DNA of 64,000 nucleotides from JBGSMX01 sp963790405 (GTDB lineage: Bacteria; Actinomycetota; Coriobacteriia; Anaerosomatales; JAGXFU01), in NCBI GenBank assembly GCA_963790405.1, contig CAWBOJ010000002.1, positions 296,275 to 360,274 of the forward strand, given 5' to 3'. Position numbers and translations under genes: made by a program. Below are positions 20,038 through 29,361 of the stretch, piece after piece. Each line of letters starts with the position of its first letter. Position 1 is the stretch's first letter. The notes beneath the pieces were generated by a model. It did no database searches. It saw only the letters and a list, made by a program, of their open reading frames with translations, and was not told where the DNA came from.

Positions 20038-21543
20038 CTACGCGCCCTCGCGCTCTCCGCACGACTCAAGTGCAAGCTTGCCGCGCCGTACCGCCTCGGG
20101 AATCTCGATCGGGTAGTCCCCGTTGAAGCACGCAAGGCAGAAGTCCGAGGCTGGCGCGCCGGTGGCGTCGACCATGCCCTCGAGCGAGAGGTACGCGAGC
20201 GAATCCGCGCCGACGAACTCCCGTATCTCCTCGACGCTGTGGTCGCTTGCGATGAGCTGCTCTTGCGTGTCGGTGTCGATGCCGAAAAAGCACGGCCAGC
20301 CGACCGGCGGCGAAGTGATCCGCATGTGAACCTCGGCAGCTCCGGCATCGCGCAACAGCTGCACGAGCTTGCGCGAGGTGTTGCCGCGCACGATCGAGTC
20401 GTCGCACACGATAAGCCGCTTGCCTGCAATCACAGAGCGCAGCGGATTGAGCTTGAGGCGGATGCCCTGCTGGCGCAGGTAGTCGGTCGGCGAGATGAAG
20501 GTGCGCCCAACGTAGCGGTTCTTCACGAGTCCCTCGCCGAACGGGATACCGCTGCCCTGCGCGTAGCCGACGGCCGCCGGGATACCCGAGTCGGGCACGC
20601 CCATGACCATGTCGGCCTCGACCGGCGCTTCCTCGGCGAGGCGAGCACCCATCCTGCGACGCGCCTCGTACAGCGTGCAGTCCATCATCACGGAGTCGGG
20701 ACGTGAGAAGTAGATGAACTCGAACATGCAGGTGCTGGGTTTCTCGGCAGGTACGGCACGTTCGACCTCGACGCCGTTCGCGGAGATCTTCACCATCTCG
20801 CCGGGCGCTACCTCGCGGATGAACTCGGCGGCCATGATGTCGAGGCCGCATGTCTCGCTCGAGATCACGTGCCCCACACCGTCGAGCTTGCCCAGAACGA
20901 GCGGGCGGATGCCATGCGGGTCGCGGAAGGCGTAGACCGCCTCTTCGGTGAGGATGACGGTCGCGTACGCACCGCGAATCAGCTTCATCGTCTCGCGGAT
21001 GCCCGCCCGAATCGAGCTGTGCTCTTGTGTGTAATGGCCGATCAGCGTCGCCATGACCTCGGAGTCGGTCGTGGAGCGGAAACGCACGCCGTTGTCCTTG
21101 AGCTCGTCGCGCAGAACGTTCGTGTTGACGAGGTTGCCGTTGTGCGCCAGCGCGATGACCTGATGCCCGATAGCCGACAGATGCGGCTGCGCGTTTTCCC
21201 AACTCGTGGACGAGCCGGTCGTCGAGTAGCGCGTGTGCCCGATCGCCACATCGCCGGTGAGCGAATCCAGGTCGGACTCCTTGAAGACCCTCGAGACGAG
21301 ACCAAGGTTCTTGATAACGGTGACGGTTTCGTTGTCGCCTACCGCGATGCCGGCCGATTCCTGACCGCGATGCTGCAGCGCGTGGAGGCCGAAGTAGGTG
21401 AGCCGGGCAACGTCTTCGCCGGGAGCGTACACGGCGATGACACCGCAGGCTTCCTCGGGGTGTTCGGGACGCTCAGACAGGACCCAGTCCTCGTCTGTGC
21501 TCGCACATCGGGCGTCGTTGTCGCCCGGGGAAATCGTGCTCAT
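20038..21543 (-). CDS. purF: Amidophosphoribosyltransferase, Fe-S cluster type
   Basis: PurF commits PRPP to purine synthesis using glutamine. A propeptide of about 33 residues precedes CGVIAVYAPG, whose Cys would become the N-terminal nucleophile after processing. The glutaminase region includes HALQHRGQESAGIA and GHTRYSTTGSS. The PRPP motif is KRLIVCDDSIVRGNTS. The four Cys that hold the 4Fe-4S cluster in the Bacillus type are present (STCMFEF, WPCFF, DFCLACF), so the enzyme is probably oxygen-sensitive and fits an anaerobe. The ATG at 21543 gives about 501 residues. An 81-base gap separates it from the WG-repeat gene downstream of which it lies. Confidence 0.96.
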   Translation of the reverse strand: MSTISPGDNDARCASTDEDWVLSERPEHPEEACGVIAVYAPGEDVARLTYFGLHALQHRGQESAGIAVGDNETVTVIKNLGLVSRVFKESDLDSLTGDVAIGHTRYSTTGSSTSWENAQPHLSAIGHQVIALAHNGNLVNTNVLRDELKDNGVRFRSTTDSEVMATLIGHYTQEHSSIRAGIRETMKLIRGAYATVILTEEAVYAFRDPHGIRPLVLGKLDGVGHVISSETCGLDIMAAEFIREVAPGEMVKISANGVEVERAVPAEKPSTCMFEFIYFSRPDSVMMDCTLYEARRRMGARLAEEAPVEADMVMGVPDSGIPAAVGYAQGSGIPFGEGLVKNRYVGRTFISPTDYLRQQGIRLKLNPLRSVIAGKRLIVCDDSIVRGNTSRKLVQLLRDAGAAEVHMRITSPPVGWPCFFGIDTDTQEQLIASDHSVEEIREFVGADSLAYLSLEGMVDATGAPASDFCLACFNGDYPIEIPEAVRRGKLALESCGEREGA

Positions 21544-21625
21544 AAGCTCGTCTGCGCTCCCGTGAGGGTCGTGCGCGTACGGAACGCGGTAGAGTCTACC
21601 ACGGCGAGCGACCCGGTTCCCACCT

Positions 21626-22870
21626 CTAGCGCTGGGGTTCCCACACATACTCTCCATTGCGGTCGATGTAGCCGACCGACTCGCCCATGAACACCTCGGC
21701 CAGTCCATCCGTAAACGGTCGCGCATCGTCCCACTGCGGTTCGATCACCCACGCCCCCGACGTGTCGATGAAGCCCGCGCCACGCTCCTCGTCGATCACC
21801 GGAGCGACTCCGTCGGAGAACCAGTAGGCCCCCAGGTAGGACTCCTCGATCACCATCGCGCCAGTCGTGTCGATGAAACCCACGTACATGCCGGTCGAAG
21901 CGCCGGCGAGTCCTTCGTGGAACGGCCACGCGCCTGAGTACGCCGGCGGGATCACCATCGTACCGTTGGTGTCGATGTAGCCGAACTCGTTCGAGTCGGC
22001 TGGAATCACTGCGGCGAGCCCCTCGGAGAACACGTCGGCGAACTCGTACTGCGGGGTGATGACCATGGTCCCACCCGGGTCGATGTAGCCGAAGCCCTGT
22101 CCGGTCATCGCCGGTGCCATACCGTCGCTGAAATCGCCCGCGCTTTGGAACTGCGGCTGGATCACGATCTCTCCCGAGGTGTTGATGTAGCCGAAGCTCC
22201 CCGTCTCATCCACCACACAGGCCAGCCCCTCGTGGAAGTCGTACACGAACTCCCACTGCGGCTCGATCACCACGTCTCCGTTCAAGTCGACATATCCGCG
22301 CATCCCTGAGTCATTCAGGTACGAAGCGAGCCCTTCCGAGAACGGCTGCATGTCCCGGAACTCCGGCTCGATGACGATCTCGCCTGTGGCGTCCATCGCA
22401 CCCCATCGCCCGTCGACACGCACGGGATAGAGCATCGCCGGCTCCGTCGCGGAATCGGGCTGCTCGGGGTCGACGACGATCGCGGTCGGTTCATCTGCGG
22501 CGGTCGTCTCGGTGGAAGCGTCTGCAGGCTTGTCGGGCCCGTTGCCCGATGCGATGTTCCACACCGCGAACACCACGATCAGCAGTATGAAGAACACGCC
22601 CGAGGCGATAAGCGCCCATGTCAGCCAGGCCTTGTGGTACGGATGCTCCGTCGGCGCCTCTTTCGCTGCCTTCTCGGCAGCCTCTTTGGCGGCTTTCTCG
22701 GCGACCTTCTCGGCAAGGGCATTAGCAAGCTCTGCAACCGCCCCCGCCTCGGCGGGCTGCTCGGCAGACTGCGAAGGCTGCGCGTCTGCGAGCGGCTCGA
22801 GCTGCGCTCCGCACGCGTCGCAGAAACGATCGTTCTCGGCTACTTCGGCACCGCACTCGGGACAGAACAT
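21626..22870 (-). CDS. Zinc-ribbon membrane protein with eight extracellular WG repeats
   Basis: A 414-residue protein. A zinc ribbon opens it (CPECGAEV and CDACGAQL, four Cys). An Ala/Glu/Lys-rich helical stretch follows, then one membrane helix near residues 85-107 (LIASGVFFILLIVVFAVW). About eight WG repeats make up the rest, of the form GYIDTNGTMVIPPAYSGAWP plus FHEGLA. WG repeats (KWG/Leptospira type) are of unclear function. The topology implies zinc ribbon inside and repeats outside. It is the last of a three-gene minus-strand set with the TPR protein and a membrane protein, separated from the latter by three bases. Confidence 0.8.
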   Translation of the reverse strand: MFCPECGAEVAENDRFCDACGAQLEPLADAQPSQSAEQPAEAGAVAELANALAEKVAEKAAKEAAEKAAKEAPTEHPYHKAWLTWALIASGVFFILLIVVFAVWNIASGNGPDKPADASTETTAADEPTAIVVDPEQPDSATEPAMLYPVRVDGRWGAMDATGEIVIEPEFRDMQPFSEGLASYLNDSGMRGYVDLNGDVVIEPQWEFVYDFHEGLACVVDETGSFGYINTSGEIVIQPQFQSAGDFSDGMAPAMTGQGFGYIDPGGTMVITPQYEFADVFSEGLAAVIPADSNEFGYIDTNGTMVIPPAYSGAWPFHEGLAGASTGMYVGFIDTTGAMVIEESYLGAYWFSDGVAPVIDEERGAGFIDTSGAWVIEPQWDDARPFTDGLAEVFMGESVGYIDRNGEYVWEPQR

Positions 22871-22873
22871 CGC

Positions 22874-23428
22874 TCACTCCTTGGGTTCGGGCGGCGGAGG
22901 TGGAGGCCTTCTCGGCACGCTCGGTCCGCCCGCGACAGCAACCTGAGCGCGGACGAGCGTGGTTCCGCGCAACAGCATCGCGATGTTGAGACCGGCCGCA
23001 ACACCCGCCGAGAAGTACATCGTCGAGTACGCGTAGGCAGCAAACTCCGTGTTGGTGAACACCGCGAGCGTCTGCGTGACGACGAGCGTGAGCGCCCACA
23101 GCACCACGTACAGCACCGAGCGCTTCGAGATGACCGCCCTTCCCTGCACGCGCATCCGGACACTCCTGCTCCACACGACTCCGAGCGCGACACCGACCAC
23201 GAGCAGAAGGATCGACAGCCACTGCGGTGGCTCGAGCTTGAGGAAGTACGCGTACACCCCCAGCACGATGAAGGGCGACACTGCCTGCAGAACAACCGGC
23301 GCGAGCTTGACGCGCTGCTCCTTGCCCACGGTCCGGATCATCATCACTGCCGAGAACACCATGAGCGGGATGGCGAGCACGGCTAGCGCCTTCAGCACCC
23401 AGTACCAGATGTCGGACCACGCGGGCAT
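22874..23428 (-). CDS. Five-helix membrane protein, unknown; paralogue of the protein at 27099-27608
   Basis: This 184-residue protein has about five hydrophobic segments and ends in a proline run (RRPPPPPPEPKE). The central stretch GVVWSRSVRMRVQGRAVISK and the following helices line up with GFLAGRTSKIRVADDGPMIK in the 27099-27608 protein, including the KRS after them and an M-x-x-GT ending, so the two are probably distant paralogues. The ATG lies just after the stop of the TPR gene, whose last codons GGGGGGCGG serve as ribosome site. No family is recognised. Confidence 0.65.
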   Translation of the reverse strand: MPAWSDIWYWVLKALAVLAIPLMVFSAVMMIRTVGKEQRVKLAPVVLQAVSPFIVLGVYAYFLKLEPPQWLSILLLVVGVALGVVWSRSVRMRVQGRAVISKRSVLYVVLWALTLVVTQTLAVFTNTEFAAYAYSTMYFSAGVAAGLNIAMLLRGTTLVRAQVAVAGGPSVPRRPPPPPPEPKE

Positions 23429-23431
23429 CGC

Positions 23432-24332
23432 TCACCGCCCCCCGACTTCGGCGCCGCAGCCCGGGCAGAAGCGGCTCGTGGGCCGCAACTTGGCGCCGCA
23501 CTCGCGACAGAACGCAGGCGCGGCAGGTGCAGCGGGCGCGGGCGCGGGCGCCGCGGTCTCCGGAGCAGATGCGGTGCCTGGGCTCCTCGGCAGGCTGTTC
23601 GACGATGTCGTCGAGAATCAGCAGCACGGTGGCCAGGTCTTGCTTGGCCTCCGCGTCATCCGGGCGCATGTCCACGGCCGCACGGAAGAGTTCGGCCGCA
23701 TCCTGGGGCCGACCCGCGGCCAACATCGCGCGGCCGCCGTAGAGGCGCGCCTCGAACGAATCGCCGAGCGCAAAGGCGACCGTGAACAGTCGCGCGCCGG
23801 TCTCGTAGCGGCCCTGACGGCAATGCGCGCGGGCCACGTCGACGGCAACCGCGTGATCGTCTGCGAGTCCTTCGAGCTTCGCGACCCACGCCGTGGCCTC
23901 CGCGTTGCCGGTGTCGAGATCGGCCGCCTCGCGTGCATACGCAAGCGCCGCCTCGATATCGAGGTCCCAGTACGCCGCGTACGCCAGATCGAGCAGCGTG
24001 TCAGCTGTGGTCTCGCCCCCGGCCTCGCGGCAGGCTTCGAGAGCGTTGCGAGCGAACTCGCCCTGCCCCTCGGCGAGCGCTGCAGCGCCCATGAGACGCC
24101 AGACCTCGGGATTATCGGCGACCGCATGCTGTGCCTGCTCGAGATAGAGGTACGCCTCGTGCATCGCCCCGGCCTGCATGAGCGCCATGCCCGCGCGCAG
24201 AAGGACCGAGCCATCCGAGGGATCAGCGTCGAGCGCGCGATCGTAAGCTTCGAACGCCTCGGCAGGCTTGTCCTCGGCGAGCAGTGTGTCGCCCTGGGCG
24301 GTCAACTCCTGCGCACTCGTGTCCTCGGGCAT
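23432..24332 (-). CDS. TPR protein with C-terminal zinc ribbon (frameshifted)
   Basis: Tandem tetratricopeptide repeats fill residues 1 to about 240, e.g. LTAQGDTLLAEDKPAEAFEA then YDRALDADP, and AMLAAGRPQDAAELFRAAVD. TPRs are protein-binding scaffolds. The frame breaks at 23580-23582, and dropping one C of CCC yields EEPGTASAPETAAPAPAPAA and a double-zinc-knuckle tail (AFCRECGAKL and RFCPGCGAEVGGR), for 299 residues. The tail resembles the zinc ribbon opening the WG protein two genes downstream, suggesting the three gene products work together at the membrane. A GAGGAGG ribosome site precedes the ATG. Confidence 0.8.
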
Positions 24333-24344
24333 CGGTCCTCCTCT

Positions 24345-26156
24345 CTAGAACTTCACGTTGTAGCTGAACTTGGGCTTGTCACCGGGGCTCCAGTTGACGC
24401 TCACGCGACCGACGTCGAGGCCGGCGCTGAACTCGGTATCGAGGCCGCCACCTGAATCGCGAAGCATCCGCGAGTAGTCGAGGTTCAGACGCGCATCACG
24501 GTTGCCGATGCGAAGCGGCTGCGTGCGCGCAATGCCAAATTGCCCGTCGGCGCCGCCGCCGATCGACAGGTTGCCCTTGCCGCCGTTGGTCGGGAAGCTG
24601 TACCCGCCGAACTTGCGGTTCGGATCGTAGGCGACGTTGCGGTCGCCCCACATGTAGCCATACGCGCCGTCGGTGCGAGCGGCGGCCCGATCGCCGGACC
24701 GCAGCGAGAAGTCGCCGGATTGCGAGTCGTAGCTCGCGCCCACATCCCGCCCTCCGGGCGTCTTGTCGGTGATCGAGATGTTGTCGCCGGAGCGCGAGAG
24801 CCTGAAGTTGTCGCGGAACACGTTGAAGTCCCCGGTCGATCCGTCGTAGGACGCGCCGGTCGTGCGTCCGTTGACGAGATCTTGGATGCTCGTGCGGTTG
24901 CCCTGCTGGCTCAGTACGAAATGACCGCGCTGCACGCGCGTCGTGTCCGAGGACCCATCGCGGAACAGGTGGACCGGACGCTTGTCGTCATCGGTCTGAA
25001 GCGTCACGTCGACTTGATCGCCGCGTGAGTGTGCACTCACATCGCCTTCGTTGATGTCGACGTCGCCCGGCGGCTTGAGTTCGAAGGGGTTCGTTCCCGG
25101 TCCCGGCGCACCGCCGATGCCTATCCAGCCTCCGCCGCGCCCCGCCTCGAAGTGCGTCGTGCCGTCGTCGACAACGACGCGGCGGTTGGTGCGATCCCAC
25201 TTGATGCCGCCATCGTCCCCACTCGCACGTGGCGGTTTCGGAGGTGCGGGAGGCGGCTTGGGCTTGTCGTCGGTCTTGGGCGGCGTTTCCTCGGCAGGTT
25301 TCGTTGTCTCGTCAGGATCCTGGTACAGCTTGTCGCCGTCCTCGTCGAGACCGTCATCGTCTCCCGTGGGCGGCTTGGCGCCCTCGCTGTCACCCTGAGT
25401 CAACCCGTCGCCGTCATCGTCCAAGTACTCATCGAGTTCGGAGCTGTCGCTGGACGGCGGCACCGAGCCCTCCGGCGCCGGCAGATCGCTCTCCGTGGGC
25501 AGCGGCACGCCCTGGATTTCAGCCATGCGACGCGTGAGTTCGGCCAGACCGAGACCGGTAAGACCCGCCGCCAGACCCGCGCCCGCCGCGCGTCCGGGAG
25601 GAACCTCGGCGGGAGGCACGTACTGTTGGGAGAACTCGTCGTTTGAGATATCGAGACCGTCAGTGACCGACCATACGGCGGACTGTGCGGCGGAATCCCC
25701 GGCCTCCGCATCCGCGATCCTTTGCAGCACTGCCATGAGATCGCGCTCGACGAAGCCGCCGTTTTGGAAGTCACCGGACGCGCTCGGGGGCGCATCGTGC
25801 ATCTCGGAACAGAACGCGACAAAGGGTTGACTGCTCTCGCCCGGCGGGATCTCGAGGATCTCCCCGCCTGCGGTCACCATCGTCTGAACGCCTTCGTCCG
25901 GAGGCACCAGGCGCATCCCGATGGGCACACGAACGCGAATCGTCGCACCAGTGTCGTTGACGAACGCGCCGCCCATGCACTGGCCGTACCAGCCGCCTGT
26001 GCCGTCGACCCTGACAGTGACACCGGGAAGGTTGCCGTCGAGGACGTCGCCTAGATCGGCGTCGTAGTCGGCTGCATGCGCGGCGAGCGGGGCGAGCAGA
26101 AGCACACCCACGACCAGGCAAAGCATCATCCAACGCATGCGGTGTGCAAAACGCAC
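24345..26156 (-). CDS. Large secreted protein with acidic calcium-type linker and repeated beta module, unknown
   Basis: A 603-residue protein starting with a signal peptide (VGVLLLAPLAAHA). The N-terminal domain (about 30-165) has two Cys (GQCMGG, AFCSEMHD) and a later AAQSAVWSVTDG. This recalls, but does not prove, a Cys-Gln thioester domain. A linker contains LDDDGDGLTQGDSEG and DDDGLDEDGDKLYQDPDE, like thrombospondin-3 calcium loops, then a KPKPPPAPPKPP run. The C-terminal part has duplicated strands, TGASYDGSTGDFNVFRDNFR and VGASYDSQSGDFSLRSGD, suggesting a beta barrel or solenoid. The GTG at 26156 is preceded by GGGGGG. It lies 12 bases before the TPR gene and is probably in its operon. 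Confidence 0.65.
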   Translation of the reverse strand: MRFAHRMRWMMLCLVVGVLLLAPLAAHAADYDADLGDVLDGNLPGVTVRVDGTGGWYGQCMGGAFVNDTGATIRVRVPIGMRLVPPDEGVQTMVTAGGEILEIPPGESSQPFVAFCSEMHDAPPSASGDFQNGGFVERDLMAVLQRIADAEAGDSAAQSAVWSVTDGLDISNDEFSQQYVPPAEVPPGRAAGAGLAAGLTGLGLAELTRRMAEIQGVPLPTESDLPAPEGSVPPSSDSSELDEYLDDDGDGLTQGDSEGAKPPTGDDDGLDEDGDKLYQDPDETTKPAEETPPKTDDKPKPPPAPPKPPRASGDDGGIKWDRTNRRVVVDDGTTHFEAGRGGGWIGIGGAPGPGTNPFELKPPGDVDINEGDVSAHSRGDQVDVTLQTDDDKRPVHLFRDGSSDTTRVQRGHFVLSQQGNRTSIQDLVNGRTTGASYDGSTGDFNVFRDNFRLSRSGDNISITDKTPGGRDVGASYDSQSGDFSLRSGDRAAARTDGAYGYMWGDRNVAYDPNRKFGGYSFPTNGGKGNLSIGGGADGQFGIARTQPLRIGNRDARLNLDYSRMLRDSGGGLDTEFSAGLDVGRVSVNWSPGDKPKFSYNVKF

Positions 26157-26299
26157 GACCGAAACCCCCCGAAATGAACAGCCCTGTGAACCGAATCACC
26201 GACCAGCCCATGATACCGCACACCCTACGTGCCTCTCCGCGCATGCGCACGCTGCGGTGACGTATGATTGCGGTGGACCGCACGCACAAAGGAGTCGTC

Positions 26300-27163
26300 A
26301 TGCGTCGAATCCTGCGCCTCATCAACGAGATACCGCTCGGCTGGATGTTCACCGGACTAGCCACGGTCATATTCGGGTTCGCCGGCGTGTACTGGCTGCT
26401 CGGCCACTTCGGAGCTGGCCTGCTCGAGTTCACCTATGAGACGCAGCGCGAGGTCACGTTCGGAGACGCCCTCTACTTCTCGCTCGTCACGGTATCGTCG
26501 CTCGGCTACGGGGACATCCGGCCAATCGGCTGGACACGGATGTTCGTTGGGGCCGAAGTCATCATAGGACTCGGGTTTTTCGGCCTGCTGGTGGCCAAGA
26601 TCTCCTCGGTCAAGCAAGATCACATCTTGCGGGAGCTGTACTACGTCGATCTGATGGAACGTCGGCTGGGCAAGTACATCGACGGGCTTGAGGAGTACCG
26701 CAAGCTGTACCGCCTCACGAGCAACATGTTGCTCGACGGCGATATCGACCCGGAGCTCACCACCACGTTCCGCTCCGATGTCGAAGAGACCACGCTGTTC
26801 TACCAGGTCAGCGCGCTTCTCGGCGAACTCATCGACCTCATCAAGTTCGAGATCCGCCAAGGAGGGTTCTTCGGCGACGTGTCCGATGCGTGGCTCAGCA
26901 GGATCTACGCGGCGGTCCAGAGCATGATGCGACACACGGCCATGCTGCTCGAACGCGATCCGGACCAAGCCTACGAGCTGATCTTGTGCGACAACGAGAA
27001 GCGAATCCACCATCTGCTCGACCAAGCCGAGGAGCTAGCCCGACTCGGCAAGCGCTATTCGAGAAATCGCGAACTCGTCGAACAGTGTGACGCGATCATC
27101 ACCCTTGGTCAGGAGCTGCAGCCGTCGCTGAAGAAGCTGCTTTCCCGCTCGTACCTGCCATGA
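26300..27163 (+). CDS. Two-helix potassium channel with long cytoplasmic helical domain
   Basis: An ion channel of the two-TM-plus-pore-loop type. Helix 1 lies near residues 12-32 and the pore region is YFSLVTVSSLGYGDIRPIGW, where SLGYGD is the K+ selectivity filter. Helix 2 is VIIGLGFFGLLVAKISSV. Instead of an RCK domain, about 190 residues of amphipathic helices follow (ELYYVDLMERRLGKYIDGLE), a type seen in uncharacterised bacterial channels. ATG 26300 has AAAGGAG five bases upstream, so the earlier in-frame ATG at 26264 is ignored. The last 65 bases overlap the gene at 27099 on the other strand. The 143 bases between this start and the divergent 26156 start must hold both promoters. Confidence 0.85.
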   Translation: MRRILRLINEIPLGWMFTGLATVIFGFAGVYWLLGHFGAGLLEFTYETQREVTFGDALYFSLVTVSSLGYGDIRPIGWTRMFVGAEVIIGLGFFGLLVAKISSVKQDHILRELYYVDLMERRLGKYIDGLEEYRKLYRLTSNMLLDGDIDPELTTTFRSDVEETTLFYQVSALLGELIDLIKFEIRQGGFFGDVSDAWLSRIYAAVQSMMRHTAMLLERDPDQAYELILCDNEKRIHHLLDQAEELARLGKRYSRNRELVEQCDAIITLGQELQPSLKKLLSRSYLP

Positions 27164-27608
27164 TTTCGGCAAGCGCGGCGCCGTCGGTCATCATCGCTGC
27201 GAACAGCACCACGAGCATGCTCACCGAGAACAGATCGGCCGTGCCATAGAGCGCCGAGACCATCGCGAACGCATAGGCGAGCGCCGTCACGAGCGCGGGC
27301 CACGGTGAGCGCTTGATCATCGGCCCGTCATCGGCAACGCGAATCTTCGACGTGCGCCCGGCGAGAAAGCCTACGCCCGCTCCGAGCACGCCGAACACGG
27401 CAGCCCACAGCCAGTTCACGGTCAACCCGCTGACTACGAGCAATGCAACGAACACAGCAATCGCATAGGCGGCGCGCAAGACAGTGGTGACGGGCCCGAA
27501 CTTGCGCTCGCGCAGCTGGATAACCAGCGCGATCAACATCAAGACCGCGAACACGACCAGAACGCCTATCTGAATCCAGGTCATCGCCTGGGCGGCAGTT
27601 TCTTCCAC
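27099..27608 (-). CDS. Five-helix membrane protein, unknown; paralogue of the protein at 22874-23428
   Basis: A 169-residue integral membrane protein with helices such as IQIGVLVVFAVLMLIALVI and LWAAVFGVLGAGVGFLAG. It shares spacing and residues (RTSKIRV...IKRS...M-x-x-GT) with the protein at 22874-23428. GTG 27608 has GGGGAG five bases upstream. It lies 27 bases after the secreted protein at 27636-28319 and is probably co-expressed with it. Its end overlaps the K+ channel gene, which runs the opposite way. Confidence 0.6.
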   Translation of the reverse strand: MEETAAQAMTWIQIGVLVVFAVLMLIALVIQLRERKFGPVTTVLRAAYAIAVFVALLVVSGLTVNWLWAAVFGVLGAGVGFLAGRTSKIRVADDGPMIKRSPWPALVTALAYAFAMVSALYGTADLFSVSMLVVLFAAMMTDGAALAEIMAGTSGKAASSATAAAPDQG

Positions 27609-27635
27609 GGTGACTCCCCTCGGTGGGTTGGCGGC

Positions 27636-28319
27636 CTACAGGAACGGAATCCCGAAGATCACTTCGAGTATGGCGAGCAGAAACGCCACGAAGATCAGTG
27701 CGACCGCGGCGTTGGCCCGGCGCTGGGTCTCCAGCTCGCCCTGCGTATCGCTGGGTGCGATCGGATCGACCGCATCGCTCAACGCACGCACCGGCTCGGG
27801 CACGCCGGTGACCTCGGCGACTTCGGTTGCGGGGGCAGGAGTCCCGCGCTGCGAACCCGCGAATGTGACGCTTCCGTCCTTGAAGCCGGTGAGCGAGAGC
27901 ACGGAACCGGAACCGGAGCCGCTCATCTCCCACGCACCGCTCCCGGCGCGCGTCAGTGTGACGGTGCCGGAGCCGCTGGCAATGCGGATGTTGGCCGCGA
28001 CCGGCACGGTCACCTGATCGGCGCCGCTCCACGTTGCTTCTCCGGCGGTCGTGACCGAGACGCCCATCGTCCTGGCCGAGAACTGGATCATCTCGCCGAG
28101 GCTCTTGACTTTCACGACCGCGTCGAACCCTTTGCCCGTGTTGGTCGACCCGCCAACGTCGTAGACGCCCTCGAACGACGTGTCGGCCTGCTCCGAGATC
28201 AGCGACGGCTCCGCCGACTCCTCGCCTTCCTCGGCAAGAGCCGGCACGGCAAGGGCAAACACGAGACACGCGACCAGAACTACAGACCCGACGAGCCGAA
28301 GCTTGCGCGGATGACCCAT
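27636..28319 (-). CDS. Secreted, membrane-tethered protein of unknown function
   Basis: A 227-residue protein with an N-terminal signal peptide (LVGSVVLVACLVFALAVPALA), a Ser/Gly/Thr-rich beta-strand-like middle (e.g. ASGSGTVTLTRAGSGAWEMS), and a C-terminal membrane helix (AAVALIFVAFLLAILEVIFG). It therefore probably faces outward from a C-terminal anchor. ATG 28319 follows GGGGAGAAGCC; an upstream extension of the reading frame has no signal peptide and is ignored. Its partner is the small membrane protein downstream. No family recognised. Confidence 0.6.
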   Translation of the reverse strand: MGHPRKLRLVGSVVLVACLVFALAVPALAEEGEESAEPSLISEQADTSFEGVYDVGGSTNTGKGFDAVVKVKSLGEMIQFSARTMGVSVTTAGEATWSGADQVTVPVAANIRIASGSGTVTLTRAGSGAWEMSGSGSGSVLSLTGFKDGSVTFAGSQRGTPAPATEVAEVTGVPEPVRALSDAVDPIAPSDTQGELETQRRANAAVALIFVAFLLAILEVIFGIPFL

Positions 28320-28407
28320 GGCTTCTCCCCTCGATCGAACCTCGCTCCCACGCAGAAGTATAACGCTGGAGCGGGCCGTGAGCAGCCAATACACCGACCC
28401 GGGTCTG

Positions 28408-29361
28408 CTACCGGGCCGGCACCACGTCTCTCCACACGAAGTAGCTGAGAACCAGGTAGGGAGCGTCAACACTCCGGCCGGGTTCGGCCGGGTGGATCTC
28501 GAACACGCCGGGCGCGCCCAGATCCGCCACCAACAGCGCACTGACGTACCCGGCATCGGGGCCCTGGGTCGTCTGCACGGTCAAGTGCTCCGTGTGACCC
28601 GCCGGAACCGGCGCATAGCCGATGGTCTCATTCAAGTTGTCGTCGTCGGTGCCGACCAGGATGATCGCGACCCAGGAGTCCTGGGGAGCGGTCACACCCT
28701 GGACCTCGATCTCGGTGCCAGACGCGTTCCACTGGGCCGAGCTGATGTTCGCATCGAACGCTGCGGCCACGACGTCGAACGACGTGATCGCGAAATGCTC
28801 GGCCACCTCTTGCTCGCCGGTCACGAGGAGCCAATCCATGGGCTCGGTCATGATGGTGTCCGGGTCTACCGGTATCTCATCGCCGCCCATAGACATGTTG
28901 TCGGCGCCCTCGTCCAGCACTACGAAGTCGTCATCGGATCCGGTGATGTACTCGAACTCGCCGATCAGCCCCCGGTCCGCAATGACCGATACGAAGGCAG
29001 CCGGGGGAAGCTCGACCGAGATATCTATGGGCACGGGGACGTTGAGGTTCTCCCCTTTGCTCACCGGTGCAGCCCCCATAAGCTCTGCAGGCTTGCCATC
29101 GCCCCAATCAGCGCGGACGACGACCCAGCCATCGATCGGAGTGACGACACGGGAGACCGAAACGGCGCCCGATATGCGCTGGTCGACGACCTCGATCACC
29201 ACGTCATCGTCGCCCACCATCACGCTGTACTCGGGAATGTCCGCGGCCCCCATCGCCATTGCGACCAGCACCACCAGTTCGAGCGCGATGAGCGCGCCGA
29301 CTGCGATTCGCACGGCTCTGGGGGAGAGCTGCATTCGTGTCTTCTCCTCGGTCTGCTGCAT
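28408..29361 (-). CDS. Membrane-anchored extracellular protein with two DUF7282-like domains
   Basis: After a short cytoplasmic start comes one membrane helix (IAVGALIALELVVLVAMAMG). Two similar extracellular beta domains follow: the first has RVVTPIDGWVVVRADWGDG and the second GVTAPQDSWVAIILVGTDDD, each followed by a loop and VxVTL-like strands. This is the pattern of DUF7282 repeats, known mainly from archaeal and actinobacterial surface proteins; the assignment is by eye. The ATG at 29361 shares one base with the stop of the upstream TauE-like gene (TGATG), and ATG 29334 with a nearby GAGGAG is the alternative. Location suggests a link to the copper genes, unproven. Confidence 0.65.
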   Translation of the reverse strand: MQQTEEKTRMQLSPRAVRIAVGALIALELVVLVAMAMGAADIPEYSVMVGDDDVVIEVVDQRISGAVSVSRVVTPIDGWVVVRADWGDGKPAELMGAAPVSKGENLNVPVPIDISVELPPAAFVSVIADRGLIGEFEYITGSDDDFVVLDEGADNMSMGGDEIPVDPDTIMTEPMDWLLVTGEQEVAEHFAITSFDVVAAAFDANISSAQWNASGTEIEVQGVTAPQDSWVAIILVGTDDDNLNETIGYAPVPAGHTEHLTVQTTQGPDAGYVSALLVADLGAPGVFEIHPAEPGRSVDAPYLVLSYFVWRDVVPAR

